From the NCBI GenBank assembly GCA_026182355.1, contig JAPFBL010000068.1:3179001-3243000 (forward strand): DNA of 64,000 bases, read 5' to 3'. Source of the stretch: Hermatobates lingyangjiaoensis (taxonomy: Eukaryota; Arthropoda; Insecta; Hemiptera; Hermatobatidae). The notes under the pieces are model-generated. The model saw only the letters and a program-made list of their open reading frames with translations. It was not told the origin of the DNA and did not search any database. The translations under genes and the position numbers were made by a program. Shown here one piece after another: positions 27,423-38,102 of this stretch (its first letter is position 1; each line of letters opens with the position of its first letter).

Positions 27423-28030
27423 TTATTTACATTTTTTGTACAATTTGAATTTTCCAAAAAAAACTCTGTTTTCTTTCTGTTTGACCCTACTGAGAGGAAC
27501 AAGTAATTCGCCATGTTGAAATGCTATTTTACATATATGAACTAAAAATTTCTGTAGAGTCTCTCCTTGAGACTTATAAGTAGCCATGGCAAATGCTATC
27601 AGAATTGGAAATTAAATCCTACAAAAGGAATGTTGTCCTCTTCAGATAAAACAATTTTCAGTCTTGGAATTAAAAATATTTCCCCTTGACACCGTGATGC
27701 GATAATTTTGTAAACAATTACATTACTATAAAACTCCTCAGTTAATAGTCTTGTTCCATTACATAAGCGCAGTGGATCAATGTTTCTCATACATACACTT
27801 GACAGGAGCTTCCTTTTTGAGTTCTAGCTTAATATGGAACAATCCAGACATCACTAGTGAGTCAAGAAATTCTTGAGGTTAATGTGTGGGTTCTGTTCCT
27901 ACACAAACCAAGTTATATGACAGATATTGTTCAATTTCTCCTGGAAATTATTCAATGAATCTATGATTAATTTCACTGCATGTCTCGTTAAATGTAACTT
28001 ACATAGAATTTTCTGTGAACAATATTTGTG
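27423..28030 (-). pseudogene. Helitron-type helicase C-terminal remnant
   Basis: Helitron transposons encode a Rep endonuclease fused to a Pif1-type SF1 helicase that drives rolling-circle transposition. Reading the minus strand and allowing frame changes, this block keeps the last third of such a helicase in order: SEINHRFIE then FPGEIEQYLSYN; PQEFLDSLVMSGLFHIKLEL; KKEAPVK; MRNIDPLRLCNGTRLL; GEIFLIPRLKIVLSEEDNIPF; IAFAMATYKSQGET (motif V); GELLVPLSRVK (motif VI). It ends at a TAA at 27423-27425. At least two frameshifts (near 27790 and 27600) and internal stops break it. The Rep domain, Walker motifs and Helitron termini are not present nearby. The NKSQG-type and LSRV-type motifs separate it from chance frames. 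A decayed cellular Pif1 copy is less likely given LCNGTRL and FIPR. Confidence 0.8.
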
Positions 28031-28473
28031 GGTTGGCGAATACTGAGTAAATGTATTTAATACACAAATCAATATTATGTGCATGTCTTCGGGCAGTAAT
28101 AATAATTTATTTTCTTCCTTTTCAACTCTGTCTTCACCAATATTTATCAGAAATTTAGAGTATTCCTCATCTTATTCTTGAATTCTCATATTGCTAGTTA
28201 AATTGAATTTAGTAAATTTGCGCCACAAGTAAGGCTGACACAAGCATTATGGATATCAGCATCAGTTCCCGTCTTTACACCTGGAAGAAGTTGTCAATTC
28301 CTGAGAGGCTACAGCCAATCAATTAATCCTGAACTCCTTAATTTAGAGAATTAGTGTTATGTAGAACTTTTCTGTACTTCTGATGCATCGGGAGCCTTAC
28401 TTTATCATTTATTATTGAAATAGATATATCAAAGAAATATATAGGTATTATGACAAAGTGATTTTTGATCACG

Positions 28474-28570
28474 TACAAAGTTGTGCGCTGTACGCACAAT
28501 TAATTAATATAATAATTAATAATGTAATACTAATTAATAATTAATTAATATAAGTAATTCATACTACTTA
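28474..28570. repeat. GC-cored hairpin and AT palindromes
   Basis: TTGTGCG-CTGTA-CGCACAA forms a 7-bp stem near 28474-28492 and is followed by overlapping attaattaat palindromes to about 28570. Confidence 0.55.
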
Positions 28571-28780
28571 TATTAATTTGATCATTTCTAAAACTTCTTT
28601 TACTATAATAATTATCACTTGTTGATATATTAAATAATTATTTCATATTCTCGTCGATTTTTCATTAAATTTCCTTATTCTAATTTTATTATAATTAAGT
28701 CATTATAATTTGGGTAGAAAAATTATTATTTAATCTTTCGACGTCATTTATATCAGGTTTTGGATGCTTATTGTACAAAA

Positions 28781-28846
28781 GTCCCATTGGCGCAGGCGGT
28801 AGCGCGATGGACCTGCAACCCCAATGTCGTCTGTTCGATTCTCACA
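28781..28846 (+). repeat. tRNA-like (Cys-type anticodon loop) sequence, probable SINE head
   Basis: A good A box (tggcgcaggcggtagcgc), a possible anticodon loop CTGCAAC with GCA in the anticodon position, and a B-box match (tgttcgattct) occur at tRNA spacing. The D stem GCGC/GCGC pairs, but the anticodon and acceptor stems do not, so it is a tRNA pseudogene or tRNA-derived SINE rather than a working tRNA. Confidence 0.5.
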
Positions 28847-28850
28847 AAAT

Positions 28851-30164
28851 AAAGTAATATTTTATTCAATTTGGAGCGTTTGCAAATATTTAAACAAGAC
28901 CATCAGAGTTTTATCAGTGTATATAGATAGATTTACTCTTGAGAGGACCCCCTCTTTAGAGAGTATGCCTTTTTCAGTCACTAAGGAAATCCACTTCATA
29001 TAGAGCGGTGCACTGCTGTAATTGACATTAGCTAATACATGTACTCTATTCTAGTATTCTACGCGACGTTACGCGGGCTTGATTATGTTGTCTGGAATCA
29101 CAATGATGACAATGACTTGGAGGAGTCCCAAGCCGGTCACAATGCCAACTTACGCCCTCTTACTCTAAATCCTATCTCCTTCAAGCTTCGACTTTACCAT
29201 AGCTCTTACTCAAACCTCTTAAACATAAGTTACTTTTTAAAGTACACATTGTACCAAGTCTGCATTGCATTTAATGAAGCTGAATTAATGATATTTTGTT
29301 CAACACACGAGTAGCATTTGCTCTCTAATTTTCATAAACTTGCCAAACTGATCAAGTATTCTTTACTAGGGCATTGATTTTAAAAGGTATATACTTTAAA
29401 ATCAATAAATATTTCCAATTTTTTAATAATTTAATTTGCGTTATCACCTTAATAGCTAAGATATATTAGTTATTTTAAACTATTTAATTGCATAAAATAG
29501 TTAAATAAATGCTGTTATTTACCTCTAAATATATTTAACATAATTTAAGTGGTATATTTTAACGGAACATTATAATTAATCTTAATATTTTCATAAATGA
29601 TACCTGTTTTTTGAGAGGTGAATACGTACATTTTTAAAACTTATTTAACTTAATTTTATATTTACTTATAACTGGTCAAATAAGAAATTAAGAGAAAAAA
29701 CTTTTGAAATGTTGATTAAATTTTCTGATAATCTCTTCCAGTTTGATAGAAAATTAAATAAATTTTTCATGTATATCATCTTTGTCACTGAAATTTTATG
29801 AAGAACATACAACTACTACTTATTCATATATAGAGGTGTACAGCAAAGTTTTATTATTAATAATATAAAATTCTGTATTTGACAATACTTTTAAGGGTAT
29901 ATGAGTGTGTTCTTATTCATATTTGTGAAGTACATCATTACTGCATGTTATTATTCATTTTCAAAAAGCATTTTAGCTAAGAGATTTGCTTTTCCACATC
30001 CATATCAATTTTCCTTGTAATGAATATCATCATAGTTTTTTTCATTTTCAAATAATCTTACTTTGCATGATAAAAAGTTTTTAGATAAATTTCTATTTTA
30101 CCTGCTGCCAATGAAGGTTGATTTGAAACGTTAAGACTGATTAGACCCTGAGTTATTTTTAGTC
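28851..30164. other. AT-rich intergenic DNA
   Basis: A 91-codon plus frame (29039-29314) is present but shows no motif, signal peptide or splice context. I do not call a gene. Confidence 0.45.
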
Positions 30165-30240
30165 ATATATGTATATATCACAAAGAGAAAACAGTAAACA
30201 AAGTTACTTCGATATCGACGAATCGAAGTCATCAGAAGAG
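30165..30240 (-). repeat. Hammerhead-like repeat fragment next to a TA tract
   Basis: On the minus strand CTGATGA is followed by C, then a TTCGA/TCGAA stem with a ten-base loop, then GTAAC where GAAA is expected. A tatatgtatatat tract lies about 15 bp further on. It has the layout of the other copies, with the second core strand lost. Confidence 0.45.
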
Positions 30241-31668
30241 GAGATGCGATCTGCTTGAGAAGTGAAACCACACAGGACAATCCTTTTGTCGTAGTTATAG
30301 TGCAAGTGGTGCTCACATACTGCCAACAATAAAACATAAAATAGATAAAAATAAAAAAACAATTAAGGCAAAGTAATTAAAAAAAGAAACTGAAATTGTA
30401 ATAGAGACAACTAAAAAAAATAAAATGACAGGAATAAAAGGTAAAAAAATTAACTAACGTTTGAGATTGAGTTCAAGAGTTAATATAGCACCAAGGATAC
30501 TGGTAAGTGCCACTTCAAAAGCTCTCCAGGTGACTAGTGTCAGAATCGGTGGTCTCTTTAAGAATTTGTATATGGAAACAGCCATTGAAAGTAAGGATGT
30601 GAGAGTTTGTACTGATTTCAAATTGAATTATAGGTCCAAAGTTTTACAATTTATTAAAAAAAATTAAAAATCAGGGGATTTGTTCACATATTGCATCTGT
30701 TATTTTTATAATAATGCCAACTTTTAAGCCTCTATAGTTCGTAATTTAGGAGAAAAAATTTTTCTTAAACCACATTTTAACTAAAAAAGTACCTTTCTCA
30801 TCATTAAATATTGCTTCTATAAAATCGGGCACATTTACACTGTATGGGCCATCTTTGAGTAAAATTTGAATTAAATCGATCAAACACTTGTGAACTGCAG
30901 CGTCTACCTACTTTTTAATACACATCTACCCGCCCACTCATCCACCCATATACCCAGAAACAAACATATATCATCTAAAAAACGTCCAAAAAAAAGAACT
31001 TTGGGGACATGAAAACATGTCAACCAAACAGAATCTCTAGATCAAATTTTTTGATGAGTTCTATACTTTACTTAGAGTAACGTAACTTATATGCAAATTA
31101 TGTTTACTATGAAATAAATACGATGAGTTTACATGAGTTAAAATTTACAGTCGATATTGTAAAAATATATCATCGCTTAATAAATTAATTAAGTTTCCAT
31201 TTATTAAACTTAAAATATCAAATACTATAAATTAGGAATGACTCATTTACTCGTAATTGGACTTAGTGTAACAGCAATAATAACTTTGCATTGTATGTTT
31301 TCCAGTAAACAAGCAGATAAAAGTTGTCTTATTTGTTCCTGAGTTTCTTTGTATACCCTGACTGGCCTTTTGTTCCCTTTCCTTGCCTTTTACGCCTTTT
31401 AAAATAATTCTTTTATCGCCCTCTCACCGCAATACAATACAGGATGTCCATTATTACTTTATCTGTTCAAGTGTGCCTCTGATTATGATCAATTATTAAA
31501 AAGAAATATATAAGTCCAGTCCTGAATTTCTTACAGTATTTGACGCTTATATATACTAAAAGACGTCTTTGATTGGTATTTTAAAAAAATTCAGGAATGA
31601 TACGTAGTATGTCAAAATATTAGTAGAAATATTATAGAATAGTAAAAAATATATTTATTAGCACGGTG
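30241..31668. other. AT-rich intergenic DNA
   Basis: No gene recognised. Short frames such as 30461-30667 have no recognisable features. Confidence 0.5.
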
Positions 31669-31815
31669 TTAAGTAAATGCCTTTGTATACACCATATTAG
31701 CTGTTTGTCCTTCAGGTGCATGAAAGAACGGAGATTTGGAACCTATGACTCTTGAGCAAGCAACATACAGTTGACCATGTGAGAAACTCTTGGTCTCACG
31801 CACTTCAATTCTTAC
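31669..31815 (-). pseudogene. Second Helitron-type helicase C-terminal fragment
   Basis: A minus-strand reading frame ending at a TAA (31669-31671) contains SFSHGQLYVACSRV, the conserved helicase motif VI region of Helitron/Pif1 proteins, and the C-terminal F-H-A-P-E-G-Q-T tail typical of Helitron helicases, followed by a V-Y segment just before the stop. About 45 codons are recognisable; upstream similarity fades. The tail differs from that of the 27.4-kb fragment, so this is a separate, differently truncated copy. Confidence 0.75.
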
Positions 31816-32116
31816 TAAACACTTGTCACTTTACAATAAAAGAAATTGTACGGGAGCTTCCGCATTCACGACCTTTAAAATTATGCTCTAGTTTCCTGAT
31901 ATTTTCCGTTGGATAGGGTCAAGTTCTCAAAGAAGTTGTCTTAAGGACATTTAAAAACATCTTTGGCAGAATAAGTCTATTGATTAATCGAATTAATAAA
32001 ACAAAAGCTTTAAAAACAAAAAAAAACAATTTTAATTTGTGTAGAAAGATACAATAGAAATCACTGATGTTTTAAATTAGGCAAATAATCAGATCAAAAA
32101 CAATTCCTTGGAAACT

Positions 32117-32135
32117 CCCCCCCCCCCCCCCCCCC
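32117..32135. repeat. C19 homopolymer
   Basis: Nineteen consecutive C residues in strongly AT-rich surroundings. Length could be affected by sequencing or assembly error. Confidence 0.9.
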
Positions 32136-32770
32136 AACAGAAAATAGTCAGGAGGCTAGAACACACCAGGATAAAGGCCGTGATTGCCGAAGCTTTAATA
32201 AAATTTGCCTTCAATAGTATTTGCTACCAATCAATACCAATAAGCGTAAATTTATATTAAAAATCCTCTTTTATAAATAGATTATTGTGGCTTAAACGTT
32301 TTTTTTTTTTTTAGTTCACGTGTATACTGCCGATCTTACTATTTGCAAGAATTAAAAATAGACTGAAGGACAAATGAAAACAATATGTTGTAATTAACAA
32401 TATTTTGACCCTGTTAATGGCTGCAGCTAGGAGAGAAAGTGGTGCGGTGTATATATTATATACATATATATTTAAATGTGAGTGTGTGTGTAATTCAGGC
32501 TCTAGACATCATCAAGTAGTGTCTTAAACTTGATCAAGCATCAAACCACATAAACTTCTAAGAACGTTCAACATAGTAATTGTTAATAATACGAGATAAG
32601 GTAACAAAGAATCTAAAGGATTGTATTACATAAATAATGGAATTAAAATAGCCGAAATTTTGAAGTAATACATTTATTCAGACTCAGTTTCTTTTTTTAA
32701 ACATTTGACTACTTCTCAATGCGTGATCATACACTTACACATACAATTGCTTTATCACTGGGTATGAATT

Positions 32771-32797
32771 GATTGAGTAAACTTTGTTTACTCAATC
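32771..32797. repeat. Small perfect hairpin
   Basis: GATTGAGTAAAC and GTTTACTCAATC form a 12-bp perfect stem with a 3-base loop. No poly-U tract or gene is associated. Confidence 0.7.
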
Positions 32798-33519
32798 GAA
32801 TATCGTAATATATAAGAAACCCAGGAGTAACGAACTGTAAAATATGTATCTCTGTTAAAGGAAGAAATATCCTGTACCTCAGTCACTCAATTAACTTAAG
32901 GACACTGTCCTCTCATTAGACATAACATAATCAGAGAGGAATAACTCATGAAAACAATTTACTTTTATAATCTTCTTTAATAGAAATTATTTGTGCAAAT
33001 TAACTGGTAATAGATTTTTGTACCTTCTTCTACTTAAGAATGATCAGTTGCCTACGCTTTTTTGCACGAAATATACAGCTATACTTTCACTATCTGTATA
33101 TATTATTTATTAGTTCTTGCAATGACTATAGAAACAAATTTGCGCTGTTAATATTTTCATTGAGTGCAATGTTCACTTGTAATGTATTATCCGCCAACAG
33201 CGCTCAAAGTTCTGGTCACTGTCTGTTAGACTAGATTTGAATAATCAGATTGATTAAAATATAAGTATGTTTCAATTATTATTAGAACAGAAAAAAACAT
33301 TAGGAGGGGAGTGTTTACAAGATGAGATAGAATACTGAAAATTATAAGGTCAAGCGTTTTGGAGCAGTATGTATTATAATACGGAATACTATGAAGAAAC
33401 TCAGGATCCTACTTGATCTCTGTGCCTTAAAGTGTGTCAGTACGTGAAGAAGATAAGCGACTGGAATAATGCTCAGACACAGGCAAGGTATGCTTGGTGA
33501 ACCATTAACTGTATGATTA

Positions 33520-33800
33520 ATATATGAGATCATCCTACGTCGTATACAGGACCACCAGTTCTGGACGTTGTCCATCTTCAAGTAGAACAGAAGAAACTGT
33601 ATCATGGATTTATAGTGCTTCAAAATATGTCGTGCCTAACAATAAATAAAATGAGAAATTAAACACGCCTAAAATTAGATAAATCTGGACATCATAGATC
33701 CAGACACCGCTTGTTTGATCTGATAGACTACCCATGGTACAGTGACCAAACAGTTGTTCTTGAAGATGGACTTCGCTCTACTGGTCGAACAAGGCCTACT
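33520..33800. repeat. Inverted pair of ribozyme-like repeat fragments
   Basis: Minus strand at about 33553-33592: CTTGAAGATGGAC-AAC-GTCC then AGAAC and CTGGT. Plus strand at about 33757-33790: gttcTTGAAGATGGAC then tTCG and ACTGGTC. The two share the TTGAAGATGG core of the 9.0- and 15.2-kb copies and point toward each other, but both have lost either GAAA or the stem. They look like decayed head-to-head copies. Confidence 0.45.
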
Positions 33801-36785
33801 GCTGTATGCATGGAAAGACGTGTCATCTACGAATGCGATTTCAATTAACCTCTATCGTACTTATAATAGGCATACGATGACAGTATCCTAACAATGTTCA
33901 ACTTATCAACACTACTGATCGAACAATTGTGACATGGAGTTAAGGCTACCCATACTCTATCTAACAAGTTTGCCACACTTATGTAGAGTTATTTTATAGT
34001 GTTGACTTATCTAAATATTTAAAGTCTTTAATAATGAAACCAGAGAGCTGGAGTAGTGATTAACCACTTCTTCCTAAACAGCTAACTACAGAGTGCTGAA
34101 ACTTTGAAATTATTATGAAACTGACAGTAGTATTAACTGTCGTAGTATTATCTAATAATCAGAAAAGTCAATTTTGCTTTAAAATTTAAAGTTTTTAATG
34201 TATGATTGGTTCTGAAAGTTCAAGGCTATGAGAAAAGACAAGGGGTTGAGGATTTAGTGCAACCTTTCCTAAAATAGAATGTTTTGAGAGGATGAAATGA
34301 ATAACATTTTATCGAAATGAAATAGACCAAAATGGGCGTTATTGTGTTAAGTTTCGTGATTTCAGAGAATATATTTTGAACGCTTCATAGTTAACCATAA
34401 AAATGTTAACTTTAGCCTAAAAATCAAATTAAAATAAGCATAAACAAAAAATTTCAAAACCTTTTAATCATAAAAACTGAAACAAAACTTAGAATACTGG
34501 ATTACTAGCAGTACTTGTCAAATTTGTTTAAATTTACTTAAAATTTGTTTATCAAAACCCAGTTAATAACTCCTTTTTTAAGGTTTAATATAAGAAATTT
34601 GTGGATATTTTAAAAAGTTAATTTATCTACGGGCAATAAAATTCGTAAACTATAAACAAATGGCAAAAAGCCATAAAACTTGTGAACTAGCCAGAGTGAA
34701 GGATGGTTGTACATCAACACATTGTAAATGTGTTGCAATACATATGTTTGTAGCACTCTTTAAAATAACGAATTTTCCAACATATATTTCTTAGTTTGTT
34801 TGAAAACTCGATAGTTTTAGGTAATATTAGAGTTTAGGAGGGACATTTTTATTATTTATGATAACACGGCTACTACTTCACGCTACATCTCCGGTAATTG
34901 AACAGACATACAATATTGTAAGATATTATCATATTACAGTTATGTCATAATTTTACAATATCACAAAAGTAACATTACATTAAAAACGACTGATATTCTA
35001 TTTTTATTGCATTATGCTCTACCTTTGGGCTATGATACGCTTATTATACAATCCAGGCTGATGGCTTGTGACGTGAGAGCTCTTTCTCCTTATCCCAGTA
35101 GTACGTAATTCCAAGTCTAAGATTATTGTCTAAACCACTACAATACGTTCATTATGCTTAAAAAATAGAGAAATCTACCCATAGGTAATGTATAAGAGAA
35201 GTCTTATAGGAATAACTAATAATTGTCAGTGTATTGAAAAGCGAAGAAAATGAAAATTTTCATAGGTCATAAGTTAAAAAAATTAATAATATGCACAAAA
35301 TATTAGTAGTTTGACTTGGTTGTTGTGCAAATGGAATGCTACTTGTAGAATATTTTACGGAAGCGTCGAAATTAATTCAAATGATCACCTAGATAGAATG
35401 CTTTCTGGCTCAAACAACTGGGCTCTAGTCTTATATTCTGACGGCGTAAAAATTAATAATGAAACCAGTGTAAATAAGTTGACTCCTGTGTGGTACCTGG
35501 AAACAAGGGAATACTGAGAAATGAAGCTTTCAAGGGAAGAAACTGACGAAAGGCTCAAGAAGAAAGCAGATAATAATAATATACAGGTCCAATTCAGTTT
35601 AAAAACTCATGCCTACTGAACTTGCAACTTGTTTGAAAACACAAACAACAGTTCATTAAAGTGACTTACAAGTAAATAGATCTTCAAAGAAAGGATTTAA
35701 AATATATGTAGAATATCTATCCGGAATAATCTATTAAAAATGGAAAAATATGGAAAAGGGTCTATGGGAGATACAGTGTGAAAAAAATTAAGAAAATGAT
35801 TAATTATATACAACACATAATTTGGACTATTTGTTGCATAGACACAATGTTCCCCAAGGGACGTTGAAATGAACAAATATGATCACTTCTATCCGAAACT
35901 GCCTGATATTAACAAAAAATCTTGTTGAAAAATCAACAAGTACCTTGCTATTTCTTTGCTGTATGGTAAAATTCTTCATCTTGAGCATTGAAGCTCTTGA
36001 GATGATCTTTAATTTTTTCGCTTATGCGTGTCTATGACTTACCTATACCAAACATACTGCATAATCCTTCTATAAATGCATTTTTAAGTCATCAAGATGT
36101 TTCTTGCCTTAATGAAACAGCTTTATAACTACCATGAAGAACTGCTTGAAAAGGAAAAAATCCTAAAAATAAAATGTTATTAATGTCCTAAAGATAAATT
36201 AATAACAATTTCACTTTGTTTAGGAGACCTGCTAAGATTGAGTCAACAAGAAGGAGTCACATAATTATAACAAAAACTTGAACTGAATAAAAAGATAACT
36301 GTTAGGAAAACTGAAGGATCATAATATTTTGTTATAATCAATAGAAAAGAGTATAAAAAAATGTTAGGCAGAAACATTGTCAGATTCTGATAAGTTTAAC
36401 AAAAAAACGGAAATAACCCAAACTTAAAAACTTGAAAACAATGAACCCATTAAAGAGGTGAACAAAGATAAACAGGAAACTTATAAAGTTCATAGTAAGA
36501 AAGTATAGACCAAGTTATTTCCACAAAACCGTAAAAACGGATAAACAGAAAACCCTCTTCAACAGATTAACTGACTCATGAAATCTCTAACATACGTGTG
36601 AACTAGGCAAAAAGTTTAGTACTCTAATATTCCCCCATTAATAAACCTGATGATTGTGTGAGCCACCAAAACATGGCGTTTATTAATACATTTTTTTTAT
36701 TGAACGAAATCATAATTGTTTATTTAGAAAGAAATGCTGATACAAAAAATGTTGTAGGAATTCTTCATCATATTTAGGCCGGAAA
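33801..36785. other. AT-rich intergenic DNA
   Basis: No supported gene. A 68-codon plus frame at 35311-35517 contains a Y-S-D-G-V segment faintly reminiscent of a transposase family, but this is too weak to call. Confidence 0.45.
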
Positions 36786-36910
36786 TCCACTTAAACCACG
36801 GTTTTTACATTTTGAACTATCTATTGAAAGACCTCTATATATTGAAAGTCCACTTAAACTAAGGTTTTTACATTTTGAACTACATATTGAAAGACCTCCA
36901 TCGACTCTGA
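36786..36910. repeat. Two-copy tandem duplication, period 63
   Basis: The unit beginning tccacttaaac and containing ggtttttacattttgaact and attgaaagacctc occurs twice, starting at 36786 and 36849, with a few substitutions. It lies about 300 bp upstream of the TATA box of the cuticular-type gene. Confidence 0.8.
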
Positions 36911-37208
36911 AGTCAAGCAGTATAGAGTGTAAATTATTCAGCAGATTTCATTTAGACGTCAAGTTAGTGATATAGTTGAGTGGCAATTGCTCTTTAAATA
37001 TTAGATGTCAAATGACACTTCATTTCATTTGAGAAGTAGGAAAGAAAAAAAAAAAAAGAAAATACATTTGGTAAGAGGGGACCTGGAGAGAAAGGTCAAA
37101 GTAGGAGTTGTGTTTTGAAGGTGAAGTATCCTGGCGCCCCACCCACTGCCTGGACCAAGTCCTGGGGTAGCACCATTGAGTAACCTTCTCGCCCCCCTTC
37201 AAGCAGGT

Positions 37209-37278
37209 GTATATATACTCACTGCTTTGTCTAACCCTACACTAGCTTCAAGTCTATCTGACGAGAACTACTTGCACC
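37209..37278 (+). promoter_or_regulatory. TATA box and 5' UTR of the cuticular-type gene
   Basis: TATATA at 37210-37215 stands about 65 bases upstream of the ATG at 37279. An initiator-like ttcaagtc lies at 37247-37254, and an alternative start around 37240 would fit TATA spacing better. The 5' UTR would be roughly 30-40 bases. TATA-driven promoters with short leaders are common for insect cuticular protein genes. Confidence 0.6.
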
Positions 37279-38025
37279 ATGTTCCAAGTGAGTACATCCC
37301 TTACTATCACAAAGTTAAATTATAAAATATCAAAAAATTTCAAAATTTCAAATTTATAAATACAAAATATATCATATATGAATCAATGGATCATATTAAT
37401 TGAGCAAAAATATTTATAAGTATTGCTTCATGTCTTTAAAATTATTTAAAAAATAATTGAGTAATGAAAACATTAAATCGTAATCAATGTTGTCATTTGT
37501 CATAGTGAGAGTTATAGTATACTGCCTCTCATTAGTCCTATATATTTATTTGCTCACTCACAATATCTTCCATATAGGCTTGGTAAATCTATATATATAT
37601 ATAATCGAAATAAATAAATAAAATGAATAAATAGATATATATATAAACGAAACCGATTAAAAAAAAATACAGAAACTCACAAAATATTTCGACATCAATC
37701 GTCATCAGGAGGGTGAAAAGAAGCATTCAGAAGACAACCTAATTCTATCAAATAAGGCTCGAGTTAGACGAGACCTTCAAGTCTTGACTCTCCTTTTGAG
37801 TGGCTCAGTTCACCCTCCTGATGATGATGGGTTTCAAAATATTGAAGTTAATCCTTGTCAATGTTTTTACATAAGAATAAATGAATCCCTGTAAAAAAAT
37901 TACAACATTTTTACTATTAATTATAAATTTGACTATTCCAGAATTTTTTATTGTGCTTTAAAGGTGGATTTTCCTTACTTCCTTATTCCTTACTAATATA
38001 TTTTTTTATATAATATATATACAAT

Positions 38026-38102
<77 letters not shown>

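Larger units (their letters stand above)
31816..33500. other. AT-rich intergenic DNA with simple repeats
   Basis: Apart from the C19 run and the small hairpin listed separately, no feature is recognised. Short TA and TG tracts occur near 32450-32490. Confidence 0.5.

Noticed and set aside
30131..30337. 68-codon minus frame over the hammerhead-like fragment
   Set aside because: The frame crosses the repeat core and has no recognisable domain.
35311..35517. 68-codon plus frame with Y-S-D-G-V and a P-V-W segment, faintly like a transposase family
   Set aside because: Similarity rests on a handful of residues, no extended frame or termini were found.
37020..37202. 60-codon minus frame upstream of the cuticular-type gene
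   Set aside because: Low-complexity frame containing a poly-Phe run, lying in the promoter region with no supporting features.
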